Below, piece by piece: positions 35,101 to 44,867 of a stretch of 64,000 nt of DNA. The DNA comes from CAZHRC01 sp964533865. Its GTDB lineage: Bacteria; Bacillota; Clostridia; Tissierellales; Peptoniphilaceae. Numbering within the stretch: the stretch's first letter is position 1; every line of letters begins with the position of its first letter. Location: NCBI GenBank assembly GCA_964533865.1, contig CAZHRC010000008.1, positions 1 to 64,000 of the forward strand, written 5' to 3'. The translations under genes and the position numbers were made by a program. The notes beneath the pieces were generated by a model that did no database searches, was not told the DNA's origin, and saw only the letters and a program-made list of their open reading frames with translations.

Positions 35101-36282
35101 TCATGTGTCCATCTGACGAGCACGTTCTTGCCGTGGCAATCGCTCTCGGACCAACTCGGCAAAATACTCTGCCCCCGTTTTTAAAATCGTATCGTTGTAG
35201 TCGTATTGAGCGTTGTGTAGAGGCACTATCTCTGCTCCATCTTTAACATTGCCGATAAAGACAAAGCACCCTGGCACTTTTTGCAAAAATAATCCAAAGT
35301 CTTCAGAAACCATAAGCGGTGCGCAATCGCCGTCGACCATACTTTCTCCCACTACGCGCTTCGCCGCTTGGATCGCGTACTGGGTGCATTTTTCCTCATT
35401 AACTGTAGGAGAAAACTCATAAGTGTAATCAACTTCACAAGATGCGCCGTGCATCGCACAAATCCCTTCACAAATTTTTCGCATTCGCTCCTCAATGATT
35501 CTTTGAACCTCTGGTTTAAAACTTCTCGTGTCCCCTTTGATCGTTATATTAGAAGGTATAGCATTTCGCACGCCATCGGTAATTAACTCTGTACACGACA
35601 CAACCGCCGTATCGATGGGGCTCACGTTGCGCGATACAATGGTTTGGAGAGCGAGAATAATCTCAGCAGCGATTACCATGGGATCTATCGTAAAATGCGG
35701 ACTGGATGCATGGCCGCCCTTGCCAGCAATGTGTATGACGAAGTTGTCCTCACTCGCCATAATACCCCCGACCCTTGTAACAATCGTCCCTTCTGGAAGC
35801 GGTATATTGTGCATACCGTAGATCTCATCGACAGGAAATCGTACTAATACGCCATCCTCAATCATCGCCCGCGCACCAACACCCGGTTCTTCACCTGGTT
35901 GGAAAAAGAATCGTACCGTTCCGTCAAAATCTTTTCGCTCCGATAAAAGGGCAGCAGCTCCTAATAAGGTCGCCATATGCCCATCGTGTCCACAAGCGTG
36001 CATCTTCCCTTCCGTTTGGGATTTGTAGGGATAATCTTGGGTTTCGTTGATCAAAATACAGTCCATATCCGCCCTTAGCCCGATGACTTTCTTGCCGGTA
36101 CCGACTGTCAGGTTAGCAACCAATCCTGTACCCCCAATCTTTCGGTTCACCTCTAAGCCCATCTTTTCGAGTTCATTTGCCAAGTAGGCCGACGTATTTT
36201 CCTCTTCCATCGCCGCCTCTGGGTGTTGATGAAGATAATGTCTCCATCTCAATAATTGGCGTTCAAACGCGTCTCTTTCCAT
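35101..36282 (-). CDS. M20 family amidohydrolase
   Basis: The 393-residue metallopeptidase resembles the hippurate hydrolase/N-acyl-amino-acid amidohydrolase group (M20D). Metal ligands are visible in MHACGHDGHMA near residue 90, EEPG near 125 and MHNIPLPEG near 155, with a dimerisation domain containing GKGGHASSP. It likely removes an acyl or carbamoyl group from an amino acid. ATG 36282 follows GAGGAGGGAAGCA; the longer upstream frame overlaps the symporter gene. It starts 11 bases after that symporter, so the two likely share an mRNA. Confidence 0.92.
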   Translation of the reverse strand: MERDAFERQLLRWRHYLHQHPEAAMEEENTSAYLANELEKMGLEVNRKIGGTGLVANLTVGTGKKVIGLRADMDCILINETQDYPYKSQTEGKMHACGHDGHMATLLGAAALLSERKDFDGTVRFFFQPGEEPGVGARAMIEDGVLVRFPVDEIYGMHNIPLPEGTIVTRVGGIMASEDNFVIHIAGKGGHASSPHFTIDPMVIAAEIILALQTIVSRNVSPIDTAVVSCTELITDGVRNAIPSNITIKGDTRSFKPEVQRIIEERMRKICEGICAMHGASCEVDYTYEFSPTVNEEKCTQYAIQAAKRVVGESMVDGDCAPLMVSEDFGLFLQKVPGCFVFIGNVKDGAEIVPLHNAQYDYNDTILKTGAEYFAELVRERLPRQERARQMDT

Positions 36283-36293
36283 TGCTTCCCTCC

Positions 36294-37688
36294 TCATTTG
36301 CTGTTCTTTATGACCTTTATCATGTCCTTCCCGTAATCCCATTCAGGTTCATCGATGCCACGTTTCAACTGACTTGTATAATCCACGAAAATCTCTTTGA
36401 CGTATTTGAATAACCCCAACAGCGCCACTACATTGATGAATACAACAAACGCAAGCAACAAATCGACCATACTCCAGATGTCTTTCAACGGTGTCACTGA
36501 ACTGATCACAAGGACAACCACTGCGACAATACGGTAGATCCATGTTGGCACAGCCGCTTTTTCTCTGAAAATATAAAATAGATTCGTTTCTCCAGTAAAG
36601 ACGTCCACTAAAAGTGTAGTAAACCCAAATAAAAACATTGCACCAAAGACGACCCACCGCCCGACCGGCCCGAGAGCGACGCCAAAGGCTTCTTGAAGTA
36701 AATTGACCCCCTCTGCATTTGTGTCTAATACACCAGTGAGCATTATGGCAAGAGCGGTACAGGTACAAATCACTATGGTGGTAATGAAAGTCCCCAACAT
36801 CGCCAACAACCCCTGCTCTACTGGATGTTTAACTTCTGCTGAAGCGTGTATCGTACCTACAAAACCATTTCCCGCATCGTTTGAGAACAATCCCCTAGCC
36901 ACACCATTTCTAAAAGCCTCCATCACCGAGTGCCCCACGAGGCCTCCGACGGCTGCACGAGTGGTAAATGCGCTTGCTATAATTGTTGAAAACACTTCCG
37001 GAACATGCGCGATATTGATCAAGATGATGTATACAGTGATCAACATATAGGCTAAAGCCATAAATGGAACGATGAGCGAAGAAACTTCTGCCAAGCGTTT
37101 AACTCCTCCCACAGTGACAAGCCCCGTCAGCGCGATAACCGCAATCCCAGGTATTAGTGGATTGACAGCCACTACTCCTGTAAAAGCGTTAGCGATGGAG
37201 TTTGTTTGAATGGATGCGATAAAGATACCGATGCCTATGACGTATAACATCGCTATAATCTGTGCCAAGAGCCTGCTATTAAACCCCTTCTCAATATAAT
37301 AAGCTGCTCCTCCTCGGTAAGTGCCGTAATCCTCTCGCGTTCGAAACAACTGGCCCAAGACAGTTTCTGCAAAAGTGATGACCATGCCAAAGAGCGCTGT
37401 GATCCACATCCAAAAAATCGCCCCCGGTCCTCCTGCTGTAATCGCACTGGCCACGCCTACTAAACTTCCAGTCCCTACTTGACCGCCTACCGCTGCACAC
37501 AAAGTTGCGAAGCCTGATACCTTCTCTTCTCCACCTTTCATGCTTTTTTTCATACACTGCAGACCTCGTCTAAAATAACGCACTTGTGGAAAGCCTAAGC
37601 GAATGGTAAAAATCAACCCTGTTCCTAACAATATGTAGGCGATAATGTTTCCCCAAAGAAAATCATTGATTTGATTAATCACTGTCAC
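36294..37688 (-). CDS. AGCS family sodium:amino-acid symporter
   Basis: The 464-residue protein is an alanine/glycine:cation symporter. Characteristic stretches are INDFLWGNIIAY at the N-terminus, GGQVGTGSLVGVASAI and GLFSNDAGNGF in the core, with about 11 membrane segments. GTG 37688 gives the usual short N-terminus and lies ten bases after AGAGG; the ATG at 37730 adds residues lacking family character. It heads a likely three-gene unit with the M20 enzyme and YfcC permease, divergent from an AraC regulator. Confidence 0.92.
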   Translation of the reverse strand: MTVINQINDFLWGNIIAYILLGTGLIFTIRLGFPQVRYFRRGLQCMKKSMKGGEEKVSGFATLCAAVGGQVGTGSLVGVASAITAGGPGAIFWMWITALFGMVITFAETVLGQLFRTREDYGTYRGGAAYYIEKGFNSRLLAQIIAMLYVIGIGIFIASIQTNSIANAFTGVVAVNPLIPGIAVIALTGLVTVGGVKRLAEVSSLIVPFMALAYMLITVYIILINIAHVPEVFSTIIASAFTTRAAVGGLVGHSVMEAFRNGVARGLFSNDAGNGFVGTIHASAEVKHPVEQGLLAMLGTFITTIVICTCTALAIMLTGVLDTNAEGVNLLQEAFGVALGPVGRWVVFGAMFLFGFTTLLVDVFTGETNLFYIFREKAAVPTWIYRIVAVVVLVISSVTPLKDIWSMVDLLLAFVVFINVVALLGLFKYVKEIFVDYTSQLKRGIDEPEWDYGKDMIKVIKNSK

Positions 37689-38023
37689 GGTTCTCACACC
37701 TCTTTCTAAATTTTTTGAGTTTCTTTTCATGAACCACAGATGACGATTAAGGTATTATCTTTTGACCGATTTATCTCTAAAAATGGGCGCAACAATATAT
37801 TGCTAGAACCTTTAGGTGCTATCGGTTTCTATCTCTCATTTTTATGGTCTATTCTTTTTCCAGTTTTCGCTAAAAACTCACCTCCCATCGCAAATTTGCT
37901 CTCTTCAAACCATTTGCTAGCGATATCACCTTCTCTCCTCCTATATTGTCTTTCATTTTATCTCATGATATAATCCATGTATTCCAAAGTATTGACTAGC
38001 TTTTATAAAAATATTGAGGTGGT
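37689..38023. other. intergenic region between AGCS symporter and AraC gene
   Basis: These 335 bases hold no gene that I can see. They contain the AraC gene promoter at 37946-37974. I could not find a convincing promoter for the divergent symporter operon, which would fit a weak, activator-dependent promoter. Confidence 0.5.
37946..37974 (+). promoter_or_regulatory. promoter of the AraC-family gene
   Basis: TTGTCT, a 17-base spacer and TATAAT, with TG one base before the -10 (extended -10). The transcript would start about 40 bases before the gene. Confidence 0.7.
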
Positions 38024-38938
38024 GTGGTGCAAGCAAAAATTGTTCGAATCGACAGCGAAAAACGGGAGATCTCCCTTCACATTGGTGAGAACTTTCCCAT
38101 AGGTATCGTCGAAGGCGTTTTTTCACCATTAACATTTGAGTATATCGATTGGCACTGGCACGAAGAACTCCAATACAACGTTGTGCTCGATGGCGATATC
38201 ACCTTTCAAATCGCAAACGATGTCCTGACTTTAACCAAGGGAGAGGGATTGTTTATCAACTCGGAAAAACTGCATAGAATCGAAACATCGAGTAATTCCT
38301 CAACCTCTCTCATGATATATTTTCCATCTCGACTCATCAGCAACCAGAAGGAAGACTACCTTTATAAAACTTATGTATCGCCGCTCATCTCTTATTCGCA
38401 AATCGATTATATGGTGTTGCGAGAGTCCGACAAAAATCAAAAGGCTTTAATCACCCAACTGAAAGAGCTCAACCAGTTGTATACTCAAAAAAACCCCTAC
38501 TACGAATTGGATATGTTAGCGAAAGTAATCGACATCTGGAAGCACACATTACTTTATCAAGATCAGAAACTCGATTATAATCTAGATAACGATCTGGTCG
38601 ATCAGCGTTTAAAGACGATTTTTAGCTTTATCACCGAGCGTTACAGCGATCAAATTTCACTCGAAGACATTGCAGAATCCGTCCATCTCAGCCGAAGCGA
38701 ATGCTGTCGACTTTTTAAAAAAGCGGTCAATCAAAATCTGTTTCAATACCTCATGAATTATCGCATCAATAAAGCGGTGGATTATCTTCTCTACACCGAT
38801 GACAGTATTGCAAACGTCGCCTATAGCGTAGGATTCAATAGTCAGAGTTACTTTACAAAGTGTTTTTCTGCGGTTAAATCGATCACACCAAGTCGCCTGA
38901 GAACTCAATTCAGAAACAAAACCATCGACCACCTCTAA
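38024..38938 (+). CDS. AraC family transcriptional regulator
   Basis: The 304-residue protein has an N-terminal cupin sensor (HWHEELQYNVVLDG, near residue 45) and a C-terminal AraC DNA-binding domain with two helix-turn-helix units, marked by ISLEDIAESVHLSRSECCRLFKK and by VAYSVGFNSQSYFTKCFSAV. Two tandem GTG codons (38024 and 38027) follow GAGGT; the second has better spacing. It is divergent from the symporter-amidohydrolase-permease cluster and probably activates it in response to a small ligand. This link is inference from position. Confidence 0.9.
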   Translation: MVQAKIVRIDSEKREISLHIGENFPIGIVEGVFSPLTFEYIDWHWHEELQYNVVLDGDITFQIANDVLTLTKGEGLFINSEKLHRIETSSNSSTSLMIYFPSRLISNQKEDYLYKTYVSPLISYSQIDYMVLRESDKNQKALITQLKELNQLYTQKNPYYELDMLAKVIDIWKHTLLYQDQKLDYNLDNDLVDQRLKTIFSFITERYSDQISLEDIAESVHLSRSECCRLFKKAVNQNLFQYLMNYRINKAVDYLLYTDDSIANVAYSVGFNSQSYFTKCFSAVKSITPSRLRTQFRNKTIDHL

Positions 38939-38987
38939 CCCGAAGTTACCGAGTTTCAACAATCCCTACCTCTACCATTTCATCAAC

Positions 38988-39014
38988 AAAAAACCGCCTT
39001 TCGGCGGTTTTTCT
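38988..39014. terminator. bidirectional terminator
   Basis: AAACCGCC and GGCGGTTT form an eight-pair stem with a TTTC loop and T runs on both strands. It ends the AraC gene (plus) and the electron-transfer operon (minus). Confidence 0.9.
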
Positions 39015-39023
39015 TGTCTGGAT

Positions 39024-42000
39024 CTATTTTTCTTTGCGATAGGTGCGTTCCCACTTTTTGAAATTGTGTTCTGTAATATCTGTGGTGTGGTAAGGCACTT
39101 TTAAACTTTGACCTTCTGGTAATACGAAATGGGCTTTTCCGTCTTCTGTCGGGAAGCCGTCTGCTAGGTAGGCGGTGTCTGCATTTACCGGCCACAGGGT
39201 CGGTGCGTTAATTTTGCTGTAACCCAGATAATTAGGCGTGTTCATGCACATGTCTTCGATGATTTCAGCAAGGGATAAATAGCTATCCGGTGAGCCGAGG
39301 ATGTCGAATAAGGTGATGAAGATTTCCCAATTTTGAATACCTGTCGACGATGGCAACGCTGCGTTCAACGGTTGAATTCTTCTATCGCTGCTCGTGTAGG
39401 TTCCGTCTTGTTCGGCAAAGCCACCCAAAGGCAGGAACACATCAGCTTTTTTTGCAGTTTCCGTCATGAAGGAATCCGCTACGGCTAAGAACTCGAGTTT
39501 ATCTAGATCCACATCGGCGATTTCTTCACCGATGACAAACAAGGATTTTATCTCACCCTTTGCGATGCGTTCAGCGACGATGTTGTGATCGCAGCCGATT
39601 CCCATATCCACAACGCCTTGGCTGTTGTTTTTATCTTTCAACGCCACCAACCCTCTACGGGCTCGACCGATTTTTCCACCGGCTACGGCGATGTCTGCCA
39701 ACAATTGTTTTGTTGCGACGGAGGTTCGTTTGTCGTCGTAGATAATGACGGCACCACGTGCTGTGATGTAGTTTTCAGCGAACGCCTCAGCTTTTTCTGA
39801 AATGACCACATCCGCTAAGCCTTCAAGTAGCGCTTCGCCGCCAGTGGCGTTTTCAGGAAGGCCTTTACCAATCAACAACGCCTTTAAGATTTCTTTCAAC
39901 AACTGGTTGTCTTCGGTGTAATGCACGGCTTTCGCCCAGTTATCAGCATGGGTTTTCTTGTCATTGATAATGTACAATGCCCCGCCGCGATCCACAGATT
40001 CTTTTAATTTCAATCCTGCAATGGTGTGGTCGTTGTAGATATCCGATCCCACCAACAGACTGACTTGCGCTGTGCCGATTTCTTCGAGGGTCACTGTGGA
40101 AGCATCGTAACCGATCACCGCTTCGATCCCTTCAATTTCTCGGTTAAAGCTTGTGATATACGGTGTTCTCAAATAGTTGTCCGCATATTGTTTCGCAAGG
40201 TAGAGCATCTCGTTGGTCAATCGGTCGGAGATGGACACAGCCGTTGCGTCGTTTCCTGCCATCAACTGAACGGATTGCATTTTCTTTGCAACTCGACGTA
40301 TCGCCTCTTCCCAAGTCACTTCGACCAACTCGCCGTCTTTGCGCACCATTGGCGTAGTCATCTTGTCCGATGGTTCACCTTGGTTGTAGCCAAAACGTCC
40401 GCGTACACAGAGGTATCCCCCATCGACGATGGATTCCACATCGGGTACGGCGCGGTGCAATAAATCACCACGAGTTTCTAACGTGATGTGGCAACCAACG
40501 GAACAGTAGGTACAAATTGACGATGTGGATTTGGTTTCCAATGGCAGGGATTTATCCAATTGTTGGTACTCTTGGAATGCGCCTACCGGACATACGGATA
40601 CGCACTGTCCACAGGATATACAGCTGGTTTCCGCGAGGGGTTGCCCTAAGGACGGACGGACCACCGTTTCAAAACCGCGCTTGGTCAATCCAAGGGCGCC
40701 GTTATCCATAACGTCTTCGCAAACGCGGACGCACAGGCCACAGAGGATACATTTATCTGGATTGTAGATAATAAACGGGTGGCTGGTGTCCTCTTTTGCT
40801 CCGCGATTGTGTTCAAATGGAACAAAAGGCTCTTCTGCCAAATCGTACTCGTTGATGTAGTTGTAGAGTTTGCACTCAAATACGTCGTGACACCCGCAGG
40901 CCAAACAACGCATCGCGTCTTCTTTTGCCGCTTCTGGTGAGAAGCCGAGTTTTACTTCCTCGAAGTTTTCGCGACGTTCTTCCGGTGATAGGTGAGGCAT
41001 GTGTGGGCGGGGAATAACTTTGCGATCTGCAAAATCTTTTTTCGTCAAGTTTTTGCGCTCGACGATGAATGCTGGATTATAGGTGATGTAAGCGCCGTTG
41101 AGATAGCCATCGATGGCGGTTGTCGCCTTTGAAGCGTCGCCTATCGCTTTGATGGCAATACTCGCTCCTTCGTTGATTACGTCTCCCCCGGCAAACACCC
41201 CTGGGATATTGGTTTGGAAGCTTCGTTCATCTGCGATGATGTTGCCCCAATTGTTGACTTCGATGCCTTCAAGCCCTTCAAGAGCGGTTTGTTGACCGAT
41301 GGCGCCAATGACCAAATCCACTTCCAACTCTTCGATGGCTCCGTCTATGGGCATGGGACGACGACGTCCCGATGCATCAGGCTCGCCAAGCTCCATTTTT
41401 TGCAGGATGACTTTGCTGACTCTGCCGTTTTCATCGCCAATAAGCTCTACTGGCGCAACCAAGATTTTGAAGTCGACCCCTTCTTCGATGGCCTCTTCGA
41501 TTTCGATGGTTTCTGCCGGCATTTCTTCTATGGTACGACGATAGAGGATAGAAACTTCTTCTGCACCGAGTCGCACGGCGGTACGGCAAGCATCCATGGC
41601 GGTGTTTCCGCCGCCGATGACGGCAACGCGTTTGCCAAGGTCCACGTGCTGGTTCATGCGAACATTTCTCAAGAAGTCGATTCCGCCAACGACACCGTCG
41701 AGGTCGTCGCCTTTGGTGCGCAAGTCCGTGCTCTTCCAAGCGCCGACTCCGACGTAAATCGCATCGTGTGAATTGCGAATATCTTCAAAACTGCGGTCGC
41801 GTCCAATTTTAATGTTGTTGACAAAGACACCGCCCATAGTCTGAATACGGCTTACCTCTTCAAAGATAACATCGGAAGGCAACCGGTATTCTGGGATACC
41901 ATAGCGTAGCATACCGCCCATTTCTGGCATTTGCTCGTAGATGGTAACCGCATGGCCTAGTTGAAGCAGATAGTAAGCCACGGAAAGCCCCGAAGGACCG

Positions 42001-42602
42001 CCGCCGATAACGCCGACGCTTTTGCCCGTAGGTGGCAAACAGTCCGGTAGGAATGGATCTTCCGACTCGAGGTCGTAGTCGCCCATGTAACGTTTAATAT
42101 CTGCGATGGAGATTGGCTCTTCGACGAGCTCCCGGCGACAAGCCTCTTCACAAGGGTGAGGACATACTCGACCGATACAAGCTGGTAGTGGAATTTTTTC
42201 TTTGACCAATTCAATAGCCTGCTCGATTTCTCCATTTGCCACAAGACCCACATAACCTTGACAGTCGGTCTGCCCTGGGCAAGCTTGAGTACACGGCGCT
42301 AGACAGTCGCCGACGTGGTCGGATACTAAAAGTTCGAGTGCGGTCTTTCTTGAAGACAGGACGGTTTCGCTGTTGGTACGCACGATCATCCCGTTTGCCG
42401 CTTCTGTGGCACAAGCGCGCAACAAACCATTGCGCCCTTCCACTTCGACGACGCACAGCCCACAAGCGCCGTAGACGTTCATGCGCTCATCGAAACAGAG
42501 TGTAGGGATTTCGATATTGTTATTTTTAGCGATGGCTAGAATCGTGTCGCCTTGGCGGCCACGCACTTCCTTGCCATCGATGTTTAATCTAATTTCTGCC
42601 AT
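39024..42602 (-). CDS. ferredoxin / GltD-like flavoprotein / degenerate molybdopterin-domain fusion
   Basis: The 1192-residue protein has, in order: a [2Fe-2S] domain (1-80, CFDERMNVYGACGLC); a Fer4_20 cysteine region (about 100-175, with CIGRVCPHPCEEACRR); a GltD/NfnB-like FAD domain (GVIGGGPSGLS) and NAD(P) domain (VAVIGGGNTAMDA) to about 500; ferredoxin clusters CILCGLCVRVC and CISCGQCVSVC (about 620-680); the molybdopterin-type cluster CTYCSVGC; and a molybdopterin-oxidoreductase domain to the end. The last lacks any Cys or Sec where formate dehydrogenases bind Mo, and the usual C-terminal molybdopterin-binding domain is missing, as in NuoG. With nuoE and nuoF upstream it is probably the third subunit of a soluble NAD(P)H/ferredoxin oxidoreductase, possibly bifurcating. 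A label of formate dehydrogenase would be unsafe. Ribosome site GGAGGAAACC. Confidence 0.85.
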   Translation of the reverse strand: MAEIRLNIDGKEVRGRQGDTILAIAKNNNIEIPTLCFDERMNVYGACGLCVVEVEGRNGLLRACATEAANGMIVRTNSETVLSSRKTALELLVSDHVGDCLAPCTQACPGQTDCQGYVGLVANGEIEQAIELVKEKIPLPACIGRVCPHPCEEACRRELVEEPISIADIKRYMGDYDLESEDPFLPDCLPPTGKSVGVIGGGPSGLSVAYYLLQLGHAVTIYEQMPEMGGMLRYGIPEYRLPSDVIFEEVSRIQTMGGVFVNNIKIGRDRSFEDIRNSHDAIYVGVGAWKSTDLRTKGDDLDGVVGGIDFLRNVRMNQHVDLGKRVAVIGGGNTAMDACRTAVRLGAEEVSILYRRTIEEMPAETIEIEEAIEEGVDFKILVAPVELIGDENGRVSKVILQKMELGEPDASGRRRPMPIDGAIEELEVDLVIGAIGQQTALEGLEGIEVNNWGNIIADERSFQTNIPGVFAGGDVINEGASIAIKAIGDASKATTAIDGYLNGAYITYNPAFIVERKNLTKKDFADRKVIPRPHMPHLSPEERRENFEEVKLGFSPEAAKEDAMRCLACGCHDVFECKLYNYINEYDLAEEPFVPFEHNRGAKEDTSHPFIIYNPDKCILCGLCVRVCEDVMDNGALGLTKRGFETVVRPSLGQPLAETSCISCGQCVSVCPVGAFQEYQQLDKSLPLETKSTSSICTYCSVGCHITLETRGDLLHRAVPDVESIVDGGYLCVRGRFGYNQGEPSDKMTTPMVRKDGELVEVTWEEAIRRVAKKMQSVQLMAGNDATAVSISDRLTNEMLYLAKQYADNYLRTPYITSFNREIEGIEAVIGYDASTVTLEEIGTAQVSLLVGSDIYNDHTIAGLKLKESVDRGGALYIINDKKTHADNWAKAVHYTEDNQLLKEILKALLIGKGLPENATGGEALLEGLADVVISEKAEAFAENYITARGAVIIYDDKRTSVATKQLLADIAVAGGKIGRARRGLVALKDKNNSQGVVDMGIGCDHNIVAERIAKGEIKSLFVIGEEIADVDLDKLEFLAVADSFMTETAKKADVFLPLGGFAEQDGTYTSSDRRIQPLNAALPSSTGIQNWEIFITLFDILGSPDSYLSLAEIIEDMCMNTPNYLGYSKINAPTLWPVNADTAYLADGFPTEDGKAHFVLPEGQSLKVPYHTTDITEHNFKKWERTYRKEK

Positions 42603-42611
42603 GGTTTCCTC

Positions 42612-44351
42612 CTAATCCATTACGACTGCGTCAAATTTACAGACTTCGTAACACTTGCCACATTTGATGCACTTGTCTTGGTCTAAGACGTGTAGTTGTT
42701 TTGCTTTGCCGGTAATGGCGTCCACTGGGCAGTTTCTTCGACACATGCCACAACCAATACACTTCTCGTTGATATCGTAGGTGATCAACGGTTGACAGAC
42801 GTGAGCTGGACACTTTTTATCCCGTATATGGGCAACGTATTCGTCTTTAAAGTAGCGAATCGTGCTGAGTACAGGGTTTGGAGCCGTTTGACCCAACCCG
42901 CACAAAGATCCTTTTTGAATCTCAGCGCCGAGGGCTTCCAATCTTTCGATATCCCCTTCGACTCCTTCGCCTTGGGTGATGCGTTCTAGGATTTCGAGCA
43001 TGCGTTTGGTGCCTATGCGACAGTGGATACACTTTCCGCAGGATTCTTTACGGGTAAAGTCCAAGAAGAAGCGCGCCATCTCAACCATACAGGTGGATTC
43101 GTCCATGACGACCATGCCGCCAGAACCCATAATCGCGCCTGTTTTTGCCAAGTCCTCGTAGGTGACCTTGGTATCGACCATATCCGCCGGGATACACCCA
43201 CCAGATGGTCCGCCCATTTGCACCGCTTTAAAAGCGTTGCCGTCTTTAATGCCGCCGCCGATGTCAAAGACGATGTCTTTAATGGTCATACCCATCGGTA
43301 CTTCCACCAAGCCGCCCTTTTTAATCTTTCCCGTGAGGGCAAACACTTTGGTCCCAGTGGATGCGCCATCGCCATAGGCTGCAAACGCCTCTCCGCCGTG
43401 GTTGATAATCCAAGCGACGTTGGCGTAGGTTTCCACGTTGTTGATATTGGTCGGTTGTTGCCAGTATCCTTTTTGAGCAGGGAATGGCGGTTTCAATCGC
43501 GGCATACCGCGTTCCCCTTCAAGGGATGCGATCAACGCCGTCTCTTCACCACAGACGAATGCGCCGGCACCAGCTTTGATCCGCAAATCGAAACTAAAGT
43601 CCGATCCCAGGATGTTTTTGCCGAGGTAGCCTCTTTCACGGGCTTGAGCCATCGCTACTTCTAGTCGGTGAATCGCCAAGGGATACTCTGCGCGAACGTA
43701 GATAATCCCCTCGTCAGCACCGATAGTATACCCACAAAGGATCATCCCTTCTAATAGCTTGTGAGGATCCCCTTCCATGATCGCACGGTCCATAAACGCA
43801 CCTGGGTCACCTTCGTCGGCGTTACACACGACGTATTTTGGTGTGCCTTGCTCAACCATGGCAGCGTTCCACTTAAACCAAGTGGGAAAGCCTGCCCCAC
43901 CTCGTCCGCGGAGGTATGCGGTTTTCAATTCTTTGATGATACGTTGGGGGGTCATGACTGTTACGGCCTTCTCAATGGCTTTGTAACCCCCGTTATCTAT
44001 GTACTCGTCAATGTTTTCTGGATCGATGATACCGCAATTTTCAGTGGCGATACGCACTTGCTTTTCCCATGCTTCTTGATCTTCATTGGAAATGCGTTTA
44101 TCAAAGTCCCCAGTGATATTTTCTAAAAACGCTGGTACATCTTCTTCGACAATGTGCACATAACGCGTGAGTTCTCCTGCGTCGTCATAAACGTCGACGA
44201 TGGGTTCCAAATGGCACATCCCGTTACAACCGGTGATCTCCAGTTTTAGGTCTAGACCCTTTTCATCGATCGCCGCGTTCAACGCATCGTATACTTTCCC
44301 AGCACCTGCGGCTACGCCGCAGCTCCCATATCCGACTATAACTTTCATCAT
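42612..44351 (-). CDS. NuoF/HydB-like NADH-binding flavoprotein subunit
   Basis: The 579-residue protein starts with a thioredoxin-like [2Fe-2S] domain (GSCGVAAGAGKVYDA, GCNGMCHLEP), followed by the NuoF core that binds FMN and NADH (RGRGGAGFPTW near 170, VCNADEGDPGAFMDR near 200, CGEETALIASLEG), the [4Fe-4S] site ESCGKCIHCRIGT and two C-terminal ferredoxin clusters (CIGCGMCRRNCP, CIKCGKCYEVC). This is the layout of HydB of electron-bifurcating hydrogenases and of NfnABC-like enzymes. The GGAGGGTTAA ribosome site overlaps the nuoE end. Confidence 0.92.
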   Translation of the reverse strand: MMKVIVGYGSCGVAAGAGKVYDALNAAIDEKGLDLKLEITGCNGMCHLEPIVDVYDDAGELTRYVHIVEEDVPAFLENITGDFDKRISNEDQEAWEKQVRIATENCGIIDPENIDEYIDNGGYKAIEKAVTVMTPQRIIKELKTAYLRGRGGAGFPTWFKWNAAMVEQGTPKYVVCNADEGDPGAFMDRAIMEGDPHKLLEGMILCGYTIGADEGIIYVRAEYPLAIHRLEVAMAQARERGYLGKNILGSDFSFDLRIKAGAGAFVCGEETALIASLEGERGMPRLKPPFPAQKGYWQQPTNINNVETYANVAWIINHGGEAFAAYGDGASTGTKVFALTGKIKKGGLVEVPMGMTIKDIVFDIGGGIKDGNAFKAVQMGGPSGGCIPADMVDTKVTYEDLAKTGAIMGSGGMVVMDESTCMVEMARFFLDFTRKESCGKCIHCRIGTKRMLEILERITQGEGVEGDIERLEALGAEIQKGSLCGLGQTAPNPVLSTIRYFKDEYVAHIRDKKCPAHVCQPLITYDINEKCIGCGMCRRNCPVDAITGKAKQLHVLDQDKCIKCGKCYEVCKFDAVVMD

Positions 44352-44867
44352 TTAACCCTCCACAACCGGTGCACGGTATTGAGCTAGAATCTTGCGCGTC
44401 ATCTCAGGTGTGAGACTGCCGTAGGTTTCGTCGTCGATCATCATCACCGGCGACAGGGAACAACACCCTAGACAGGCGACGTTGTTCAAGGTGAACATGC
44501 CGTCCACAGTAGTTTCGCCGTCTTCAATACCCAACTCCTCAGTGATGGTGTTCTCAATGATTTGTGAGCTGTTGACGTGACAGGCCGTTCCTTGACAGAG
44601 CATGATCAAATGCTTGCCCACAGGCTCTAAACGGAACTGTGCGTAAAAAGTTGCCACACCGTAAATTTCCGAGCTGTGGATGCCCGTTTTTTCAGAGATG
44701 TATTCCATCACCTCTGTGGGGATGTACCCGTAAATCCCTTGTGCTTTTTGAAGAATGATAATCAACGATCCTCGTCGACTTCCGTACTCTTGAAGCACAT
44801 CATCCAACAAGCTAAGGTCGATGCCTTGCGCCTCAGCGCGCTGTTGTAATCCGACTTGATTTTTCAA
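44352..44867 (-). CDS. NuoE/HydC-like [2Fe-2S] subunit
   Basis: The 171-residue thioredoxin-like ferredoxin has the NuoE cysteine pattern CQGTACH...ACLGCCSLSP that binds one [2Fe-2S] cluster. The start is TTG 44867, seven bases after GGAGG. It is the first gene of the operon and passes electrons between the NuoF-type flavin and the other clusters. No hydrogenase or formate dehydrogenase catalytic subunit is in this operon. Confidence 0.93.
   Translation of the reverse strand: MKNQVGLQQRAEAQGIDLSLLDDVLQEYGSRRGSLIIILQKAQGIYGYIPTEVMEYISEKTGIHSSEIYGVATFYAQFRLEPVGKHLIMLCQGTACHVNSSQIIENTITEELGIEDGETTVDGMFTLNNVACLGCCSLSPVMMIDDETYGSLTPEMTRKILAQYRAPVVEG

Noticed and set aside
39024..42602. Annotating the fusion as formate dehydrogenase alpha subunit
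   Set aside because: No Cys or Sec stands at the Mo-ligand position and the C-terminal molybdopterin-binding domain is absent.
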